Source: Nitrospirota bacterium (GTDB lineage Bacteria; Nitrospirota; Thermodesulfovibrionia; Thermodesulfovibrionales; BMS3Bbin05). Taken from it: a stretch of 38,174 bases of DNA. This document shows, one piece after another, positions 32,576 through 38,174 of the stretch; position 1 is the stretch's first letter; every line of letters begins with the position of its first letter. Both the position numbers and the translations under genes were made by a program. Location: contig CP070669.1 in assembly GCA_020351835.1 (NCBI GenBank), positions 897,440 to 935,613 on the forward strand, written 5' to 3'. The notes below the pieces were generated by a model that did no database searches, was not told the DNA's origin, and was given only the letters and a program-made list of their open reading frames with translations.

Positions 32576-35104
32576 ATGATAAAAAAAGATCATATTGCAA
32601 AGAAGCTTGATAGCCTGTCCAGGGAATGGATAATAAATGCTTCTTTGGCCGGTGCGGGCATATTCCTGTTCATAGCGGTACTGGACCTGGTTGCTACACC
32701 GGAGAACTTTCGCCATTTCTTTGCTTACAGGATAATAATAGCTGCATTTCTGATACTGCTCTGGGCCATCGTCAGAAAGATAGAGAATATGAGATACGTA
32801 TATCTTTTGGGCCATGTCGGGGTATTTGCATCGGCGATTACTATAGAACTTATGATACTTGGTTTTGGCGGCCATCAGTCTTCATATTACGCAGGATTGA
32901 TACTCCTTGTTGTTTGTGTGTTGGCCTTTATACCGGCAAAACTCCTGTTCCATGCAGTGAACGCTGTCGGGATATACCTGATCTATCTTCTGCCCATAGT
33001 GGCAAAGGAGGAGATCGTAGATATGAAATATTTCTTTACTTCCAATTTTTTTCTGTTAATGATAATTGGAGTAAGCGTGACCCTGAGATACCTTAGGAAC
33101 AAAAGCCTGGAGGACCAGCTGGGCAATGAGTTCGATCTCGAGATGCACAAACATAACCTTGAACAGCTTATAGATGAGAGGACGGCCGACCTTTCAGATG
33201 CGCTAGACAGGATCAAGGAAGTCAGGGACGAGTGGGAAGAGACCTTTAATACTATAAATGAGGCTATAACTATACATGACATGGATTTCAACATTACTCG
33301 TGCTAACAAGGCCGCGGAGGAACTGTTGGGCAAGAGCTCCCCGGACTTCGCAAGTATGAAATGCTTTAAGTCCTATCATGGCGCTGACGCTCCGCCTGAC
33401 AATTGCCCAAGCTGTAAGAGCCTGGAGACCGGAGAACCTTCCATGTTTGAGATATATGAGCCACATCTGAACAAGCACATTGAGGTAAAAGCTCTGCCAA
33501 GGCATGACAGCGAGGGGAATTTAATAGGGCTTGTACATGTTGTTAGAGATATAAGCGAGAGAAGAAGTGCGGAAGAGAACCTCATGAAAGCCAATATTAT
33601 GACCAACAATATACTTGAGATGGCCCCGTTCGGCGTTTATGTCGTAAACAGGGACGGGAGAATAGCTTATGTCAACCAGGCCATGCTTGAGATAAGTGGT
33701 ACGGATAGTCAGCACTTCATCGGAGTGAATGTGCTTGAGCTGGAGAGCTATAAGGAAATGGGGATTTCCGATAGAATAAAGGAGGCCTTCTCCGGCAAGC
33801 AGTTTCGAATGGACTCTGTAGAATATACGTCATACTACGGCAAGAAGAAGTCTGTAAGGAATATCATAGGTATCCCAATGGAGAAGCTTGATCAGGTATT
33901 GATATTCGTCGAAGATATTACCGACCTTAAAAAAGCATATGAGGACAGGCAGGAACTGCAGTTACAGCTCCTTCAGACACAGAAGATAGAATCCGTAGGA
34001 AGGCTCGCCGGAGGAATAGCTCACGACTTCAATAATATCCTGTCCTCAATAATCGGTTTTAGCGAGCTGGCGTTGAGAAAGCACGGGACAAACCCCGATA
34101 TATATGAATCCCTCAGTATAGTTCTTCAGTCCGGAGAGAGGGCTGCAGAGCTTACAAGTCAGCTGCTGGCCTATAGTCGAAAGCAGATCCTCGAGATAAA
34201 GGCGATAGACCTTAATTCCGTCGTAGAGAACATGAGCAAGATGCTGAATCGCACAATAGGCGAGAATATCTCTCTGCATTTTAATAAGAAAGTGCCATTG
34301 AAGACCATAATGGCCGATCCCGGCCAGATGGAGCAGGTGCTTCTTAATCTTGCGATAAATGCCAGGGATGCCATGGCCGGAGGGGGTAGACTGATAATAG
34401 AGACGTCGGAGGTTGAGTTCGATGATGATTTTGTAAAGATGAACGAAGGCTCGGTCAAAGGGTCCTACGTTCTTTTGAAAGTAACCGATTCCGGTGCCGG
34501 CATGCCTGATGAGCTGATGGAAAAGATATTCGAGCCTTTCTTTACGACTAAGGAGACAGGAAAAGGTACCGGACTCGGCCTTTCGATGGTATACGGTATC
34601 GTGAAACAGCATAATGGCTATATCAAGGTAGAAAGCGAGCCGGGCAAGGGATCTACTTTCCTGCTTTATATCCCTTCGGTGGAAGATGATATAAGCGAAG
34701 CTGAGAAAGAGAAGGATCATGATTCCATGCCTGGCGGGAATGAGACGGTGCTGGTGGTTGAAGATGATGATCTTACACGTAAAATGATAAACGACACACT
34801 AGAGCCGCTTGGTTATGTAGTGATAAACGCTCGTGATGGTGAAGAGGCATTAGAGAAATATCTTGATAAAAACAAAAAGGTGGACCTGCTACTGACCGAT
34901 GTGGTCATGCCGGGGATAAGCGGCCTCGATCTTGCCGAAAGAATAAATAAAACAGACAAAGAGATCAAGATCATATTTATGACAGGTTATGCAGACAAGA
35001 GCATTACCAGTAAGAGCGAACTGATCTCGTCATCCGATATGGTCCTTAAGCCACTGAGGCCCGGTGTGATAGCGAGGAAGATAAGAGAGGTCCTTGACAG
35101 ATAA
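32576..35104 (+). CDS. Hybrid sensor histidine kinase with two PAS domains and receiver
   Basis: The 842-residue protein has an N-terminal membrane region of about six segments (about 18-180), a coiled coil, and a first PAS domain (about 215-330). This holds a Cys cluster in KCFKSYHG and NCPSCKS. A second PAS domain (about 340-450) is followed by the HisKA domain with phospho-acceptor His483 in GGIAHDFNN, the ATPase domain (N box [13 protein letters not shown] boxes DSGAGM and [11 protein letters not shown]) and a C-terminal receiver (about 725-842) with Asp775 in LLTDVVMPG. Phosphate would pass from His483 to Asp775. No separate response regulator or DNA-binding output is nearby, so the target and signal are unknown. 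GAGGA nine bases upstream supports ATG 32576. Confidence 0.95.
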   Translation: MIKKDHIAKKLDSLSREWIINASLAGAGIFLFIAVLDLVATPENFRHFFAYRIIIAAFLILLWAIVRKIENMRYVYLLGHVGVFASAITIELMILGFGGHQSSYYAGLILLVVCVLAFIPAKLLFHAVNAVGIYLIYLLPIVAKEEIVDMKYFFTSNFFLLMIIGVSVTLRYLRNKSLEDQLGNEFDLEMHKHNLEQLIDERTADLSDALDRIKEVRDEWEETFNTINEAITIHDMDFNITRANKAAEELLGKSSPDFASMKCFKSYHGADAPPDNCPSCKSLETGEPSMFEIYEPHLNKHIEVKALPRHDSEGNLIGLVHVVRDISERRSAEENLMKANIMTNNILEMAPFGVYVVNRDGRIAYVNQAMLEISGTDSQHFIGVNVLELESYKEMGISDRIKEAFSGKQFRMDSVEYTSYYGKKKSVRNIIGIPMEKLDQVLIFVEDITDLKKAYEDRQELQLQLLQTQKIESVGRLAGGIAHDFNNILSSIIGFSELALRKHGTNPDIYESLSIVLQSGERAAELTSQLLAYSRKQILEIKAIDLNSVVENMSKMLNRTIGENISLHFNKKVPLKTIMADPGQMEQVLLNLAINARDAMAGGGRLIIETSEVEFDDDFVKMNEGSVKGSYVLLKVTDSGAGMPDELMEKIFEPFFTTKETGKGTGLGLSMVYGIVKQHNGYIKVESEPGKGSTFLLYIPSVEDDISEAEKEKDHDSMPGGNETVLVVEDDDLTRKMINDTLEPLGYVVINARDGEEALEKYLDKNKKVDLLLTDVVMPGISGLDLAERINKTDKEIKIIFMTGYADKSITSKSELISSSDMVLKPLRPGVIARKIREVLDR

Positions 35105-35163
35105 ATAGCCCTATGTTGAACAGTGAATTAAAGTGTTAATGAATATGATCTAAGGAGGCTGAG

Positions 35164-35883
35164 ATGAGAAGATTTATCGGAGGGATGATAGCACTGTTAT
35201 TAGTATTCCCGGCAATTTCCTGTGCGGGGTTCCTGGATGATGTAAAGAACGTGATCGGTGAGGTCTCGGGTAAGAAGCTTGATGAGAGGACGATCGTCAA
35301 GGGATTAAAAGAGGCCCTTGATGTCGGCACAAAGAAGGCGGTGAACAAGGTCTCGAAGAAGGACGGTTACTTCGGAAATAATATCATCAGGATCGTAATG
35401 CCCAAGAAGATGAGGGATGTCGCTGACGTTATGACCAGGATAGGCCTGAAGAAGGAGGTTGATAACTTCGTGGTCAGCATGAACAGAGCTGCAGAGAAAG
35501 CAGCCCCGGAGGCTGTATCAATATTTGTCGATGCAATAAAGGGCATGACGATAAACGATGCGAGGAACATACTTGAAGGTAGCGATACGGCCGCAACTGA
35601 GTTCTTTAAGGTTAAAACTACCGATAGTCTGACCGTAGCTTTTAAGCCCATAGTATCATCGGCCATGAACGATGTCGGCGTCACGAGAGAATATAAGAAC
35701 CTTATTTCAAAATATGAAAGGGTTCCTTTTGTAAGCAGCGTGTCCGTTGATCTGGATTCGTACGTTACGGAGCAGGCGCTTAATGGTCTTTTCTATATGG
35801 TAGGCGAGGAGGAGAAAAAGATAAGGAAAGATCCGGCAGCACGTGTAACGGAACTGCTGAAGAAAGTATTTGGAGGAAAATGA
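35164..35883 (+). CDS. DUF4197 family exported protein
   Basis: The 239-residue product has a signal peptide (about 1-20, MRRFIGGMIALLLVFPAISC). The Cys at about 20 sits in AISC, an imperfect lipobox, so it may be a lipoprotein or be cut by signal peptidase I. The mature part matches DUF4197 as I know it: GLKEALDVGTKKAVNKVSKKDGYFGN, IRIVMPKKMRDVADVMTRIGL, MNRAAEKAAPEA, MTINDARNILEGSDTAATEFFK and VTREYKNLI. Near the end come VTEQALNGLFYMVGEEEKKI and IRKDPAARVTELLKKVFG. The function is unknown; family members are periplasmic or outer-membrane-associated and mostly helical. A perfect AAGGAGG (35152-35158) precedes the ATG by five bases, so high expression is likely. Confidence 0.92.
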   Translation: MRRFIGGMIALLLVFPAISCAGFLDDVKNVIGEVSGKKLDERTIVKGLKEALDVGTKKAVNKVSKKDGYFGNNIIRIVMPKKMRDVADVMTRIGLKKEVDNFVVSMNRAAEKAAPEAVSIFVDAIKGMTINDARNILEGSDTAATEFFKVKTTDSLTVAFKPIVSSAMNDVGVTREYKNLISKYERVPFVSSVSVDLDSYVTEQALNGLFYMVGEEEKKIRKDPAARVTELLKKVFGGK

Positions 35884-35929
35884 ATATACGTCACAGGATA
35901 TCATTAAGTAGGAAATGGTATATTACAAA

Positions 35930-36673
35930 ATGGTGATCATACCGGCTATAGATCTTAAGGGTGGAGAATGTGTCAGGTTATTGCAGGGCAGGGAGGACGA
36001 AGTAACATCGTATTCAAAAAACCCTTCTGAAATGGCAAAAAAGTGGGTGAGCGAGGGTGCAGAGCTCATACACCTTGTCGACCTCGACGGGGCTTTTTCC
36101 GGTGATCAGAAGAACTTAGAGAGCATAAAAGCTATCAGGGATGCGGTAGATGTAGATCTCGAGCTCGGAGGAGGCATACGGGACCTTGACAGGATAGATA
36201 TGCTGATAGACATGGGAATAAACCGTGTTATCCTGGGAACAGTTGCTGTTGAAAATCCGGCGCTTGTGATAGAAGCGGCACAGAAATATCCCGGCAAGAT
36301 CATAGTAGGCATCGATGCAAAAGACGGCAGAGTAGCGGTCAAAGGTTGGGTCGAGGTGACATCCACCGACGCCATGGAACTTGCCGCTGCCATGGAACAG
36401 CAGGGAGTTGCAGGGATCATATATACAGATATTGCCCGTGACGGAATGATGACAGGGCCTAATATCTCCGCAATGAGGTCGATGGTTGACCAGGTCGATA
36501 TTCCTGTCATAGCATCAGGTGGTGTATCAAAGATGGAAGACATCGAAAAGCTGATGATGATAAATGATCTGTGGGGAATAATCAGCGGTAAGGCGCTTTA
36601 TGAGGGGACAGTAAGCCTTTCTGAGGCCATTAATAAGGCTAAAGGTGTCCGAACAGACAATAGCAGTAAATAG
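35930..36673 (+). CDS. hisA: ProFAR isomerase HisA
   Basis: HisA opens the ribose ring of ProFAR to PRFAR in histidine synthesis. The (beta/alpha)8 protein has MVIIPAIDLKGGECVRLLQG at its start with catalytic Asp in PAIDLK, LHLVDLDGA-type IHLVDLDGAF, ELGGGIRD, GIDAKDGRVAVKGW, the second catalytic Asp in YTDIARDGMMTGPN and [14 protein letters not shown] 35930 matches the family N-terminus and gives 247 residues; ATG 35915 would add five residues with GGA only one base away, so neither has an ideal ribosome binding site. HisF follows after 30 bases. Confidence 0.97.
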   Translation: MVIIPAIDLKGGECVRLLQGREDEVTSYSKNPSEMAKKWVSEGAELIHLVDLDGAFSGDQKNLESIKAIRDAVDVDLELGGGIRDLDRIDMLIDMGINRVILGTVAVENPALVIEAAQKYPGKIIVGIDAKDGRVAVKGWVEVTSTDAMELAAAMEQQGVAGIIYTDIARDGMMTGPNISAMRSMVDQVDIPVIASGGVSKMEDIEKLMMINDLWGIISGKALYEGTVSLSEAINKAKGVRTDNSSK

Positions 36674-36703
36674 GACCTATCCGCTAAATAATTAAGGAGA
36701 AAA

Positions 36704-37546
36704 ATGCTGGCCAAAAGGATCATACCATGCCTTGACGTCCGGGACGGAAGGGTAGTCAAAGGTGTAAATTTTGTAAACATTACTGATGCCGGGGACCCTG
36801 TTGAGAACGCGATATTCTATGACGAGCAGGGTGCCGATGAGCTGGTTTTTCTTGATATAACAGCATCTCACGAAAAGAGGAAGATAATCCTTGATGTTGT
36901 TGAAAAGACAGCAGAGGATTGTTTCATGCCTTTGACTGTAGGCGGAGGGATAAAGGGTCTTGATGACATAAGAGACCTTCTTAATGCCGGATGCGATAAG
37001 GTCTCTATCAATACTACGGCCATCCGTGACCCTGAGTTCATCAGGAAGGCTGCAGAGCGTTTCGGGAGTCAGTGCATAGTAGTGGCCATAGATGCAAAGA
37101 GCTGTATGGGCGCGGCAGGAGAACCACCTGAATGGTTCGGTTCAGTAAAAGGGTTTGACCTTGCTCCTCCCGGTGATAGGCAGTCCTGGGAGATATATAC
37201 CCACGGCGGTAGGAAACCAAGGGGAATAGATGCCGTACAGTGGGCAAGGTATATGGAGCATCTTGGCGCCGGTGAGATACTGCTGACCAGTATGGACCGT
37301 GACGGTACGAAGGACGGATACGACATTCCGTTGACAAGTACCATATCAGGATCGGTTAAGATACCGGTCATAGCATCTGGAGGTGCAGGTAATCTTGAAC
37401 ACCTTTACGAGGCCCTTGATGCCGGCAAGGCAGATGCAGTCCTTGCGGCCTCGATATTTCACTACAGGGAATATACAGTAGGGCAGGCTAAGGAATATCT
37501 TGCATCGAGAGGTGTTCCTGTAAGAATAGTTGAACCGGTCAAATGA
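36704..37546 (+). CDS. hisF: Imidazole glycerol phosphate synthase cyclase subunit HisF, with insertion
   Basis: HisF uses ammonia from HisH and PRFAR to make imidazole glycerol phosphate and AICAR. The start [57 protein letters not shown] and [12 protein letters not shown] are all typical, including both catalytic Asp (in CLDV and AIDAK). At 280 residues it is longer than the usual 250-258. After AIDAK there is an insertion of about 23 residues with [18 protein letters not shown] before [10 protein letters not shown]. HisH is not in the window. AAGGAG eight bases upstream supports ATG 36704. Its stop abuts the convergent lipoprotein stop. Confidence 0.97.
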   Translation: MLAKRIIPCLDVRDGRVVKGVNFVNITDAGDPVENAIFYDEQGADELVFLDITASHEKRKIILDVVEKTAEDCFMPLTVGGGIKGLDDIRDLLNAGCDKVSINTTAIRDPEFIRKAAERFGSQCIVVAIDAKSCMGAAGEPPEWFGSVKGFDLAPPGDRQSWEIYTHGGRKPRGIDAVQWARYMEHLGAGEILLTSMDRDGTKDGYDIPLTSTISGSVKIPVIASGGAGNLEHLYEALDAGKADAVLAASIFHYREYTVGQAKEYLASRGVPVRIVEPVK

Positions 37547-38146
37547 TCATTTTGGAAGGGCCAGCTTCTTTAAGTACTTCATATCGGGGAACAGCTCTTT
37601 ATCGTATTTCAGGACGAACTCCTGCAGCTTCTCTTGTACCTCGTTTATCTGAACAGATGAGCAGCATTGTTCACTTGATCCTCTAAGCTTTCCTTCATTT
37701 ACGGCAACCTCTATAACTTTACTTTCCATAAGCGCGATCCCAAGTTCGGCCTTCTTTGCGCTGTATTTAATAATCATATAACCGGTGTTGTCATCCTTCG
37801 GGCGAACAGCTTTGATATTCAGGTAACTATTATCCTTCAGGGACGATGTGTGCCCTGAATACTCGGACTCGTCAAGTTCGTTATCGCTGTCTATGTCAAC
37901 CATTATGATCCTGAGCAGCCCGGTGTCTTCATTAAGGCCAATATGCACAAATCCGGTCTCATTTTCATCATTCCAGTACCAGGTCCCCAGTATCATTTTG
38001 TCTATCTTGTCTTTATCCGGATCGGTAAGGGGATTATCTGAATATGGAATGCAACCGATTAAAAGAATAATTGATAGTATTGCAGCAAAATAACGCAAGT
38101 TAATCTTTAATTTATTCAGGGTTAAATTATTGAATATATTTGTCAT
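37547..38146 (-). CDS. Putative lipocalin-like lipoprotein
   Basis: The 199-residue product begins with a long polar N-terminus, then a hydrophobic stretch and lipobox LLIGC (Cys about 32), so it should be a lipoprotein. The mature part reads ILGTWYWNDENETGFVHIG, MVDIDSDNELDESEYSGHTS, YLNIKAV and GYMIIKYSA, the strand pattern of lipoprotein families of unknown function that I recall from proteobacteria (fold probably lipocalin-like). DIDSDNELDESE also fits an EF-hand loop. Near the C-terminus ESKVIEVAVNEGKLRG and CC are seen. AGAGG lies about eight bases upstream of ATG 38146, and the motif shared with the gene at 593 lies further upstream. Function is not assigned. Confidence 0.8.
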   Translation of the reverse strand: MTNIFNNLTLNKLKINLRYFAAILSIILLIGCIPYSDNPLTDPDKDKIDKMILGTWYWNDENETGFVHIGLNEDTGLLRIIMVDIDSDNELDESEYSGHTSSLKDNSYLNIKAVRPKDDNTGYMIIKYSAKKAELGIALMESKVIEVAVNEGKLRGSSEQCCSSVQINEVQEKLQEFVLKYDKELFPDMKYLKKLALPK

Positions 38147-38174
38147 GGATGAACCTCTTATTCAGGAAGAAACT
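38147..38174 (-). promoter_or_regulatory. Leader motif shared with the gene at 593
   Basis: On the minus strand AGTTTCTTCCTGAAT (38174-38160) is followed by 13 bases, including AGAGG, before the ATG at 38146. The motif, its distance from the ATG and the offset of the AGG match 565-592 on the plus strand. The window ends at the motif, so its full extent is not known. Confidence 0.4.

Noticed and set aside
34046-34720. Open frame of 224 codons on the minus strand
   Set aside because: It lies fully inside the kinase and ATPase domains of the hybrid histidine kinase in an antisense frame, and has no family motif or ribosome binding site.
35105-35163. Promoter TTGAAC followed by TATGAT before the DUF4197 gene
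   Set aside because: The spacing is about 22 bases, too long for a sigma-70-type promoter; no better pair was seen.
35884-35929. His attenuator or riboswitch before hisA
   Set aside because: The gap is under 50 bases, with no run of His codons and no stable hairpin.

Overview
The window reads as a chromosomal segment of a diderm (Gram-negative) bacterium. It carries a complete type II secretion (T2SS) operon, which needs an outer membrane, and a division and cell wall (dcw) cluster whose MurE has the DNPR signature of meso-diaminopimelate peptidoglycan. Codon use favours AGG/AGA for Arg and ATA for Ile at moderate GC. The gspC-to-gspN order, a DUF4197 gene, HDFNN-type hybrid kinases and ftsZ followed by a B12-type radical SAM gene are features I associate with Deltaproteobacteria in the old wide sense (Desulfobacterota, Nitrospirota and relatives). 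That placement is inference; no rRNA is present.

Layout. Positions 1-1100 hold the tail of one gene and two visibly AT-rich orphan genes. Positions 1243-1821 hold five tRNA genes on the minus strand (Pro-Arg-His-Arg-Lys in transcription order). Positions 1981-12887 hold gspC, D, E, F, G, H, I, J, K, L, M and N, nearly all overlapping or touching. A 222-base gap with inverted repeats, an A/T palindrome and a near-consensus promoter leads into the dcw cluster (13110-30709): mraZ, rsmH, ftsL, ftsI, murE, murF, mraY, murD, ftsW, murG, murC, murB, ddl, ftsQ, ftsA, ftsZ. A strong stem-loop follows ftsZ. Then come a radical SAM gene, an orphan hybrid histidine kinase, a DUF4197 gene, hisA and hisF, and a convergent lipoprotein gene whose stop codon abuts that of hisF.

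How the parts work together. The Gsp proteins build an envelope-spanning secretion machine: secretin D, inner-membrane platform C/F/L/M, ATPase E, pseudopilus G-K, and accessory N. The prepilin peptidase (GspO) is not in the window. The dcw genes make lipid II from UDP-MurNAc precursors, flip or polymerise and crosslink it at the septum, and supply the FtsZ/FtsA ring. Three GTGG boxes at a 10-base period in front of mraZ look like the MraZ autoregulatory operator.

Most notable observations: (1) GspD carries a C-terminal extension resembling the propeptide of fervidolysin-like subtilases, with no catalytic domain; (2) a 15-base motif lies at exactly the same distance from the start codons of two unrelated exported-protein genes at opposite ends of the window; (3) HisF has an insertion of about 23 residues after the catalytic AIDAK strand; (4) the MraZ boxes overlap both the transcription start region and the ribosome binding site. 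No mobile element, CRISPR array or clearly new multi-gene system was seen.
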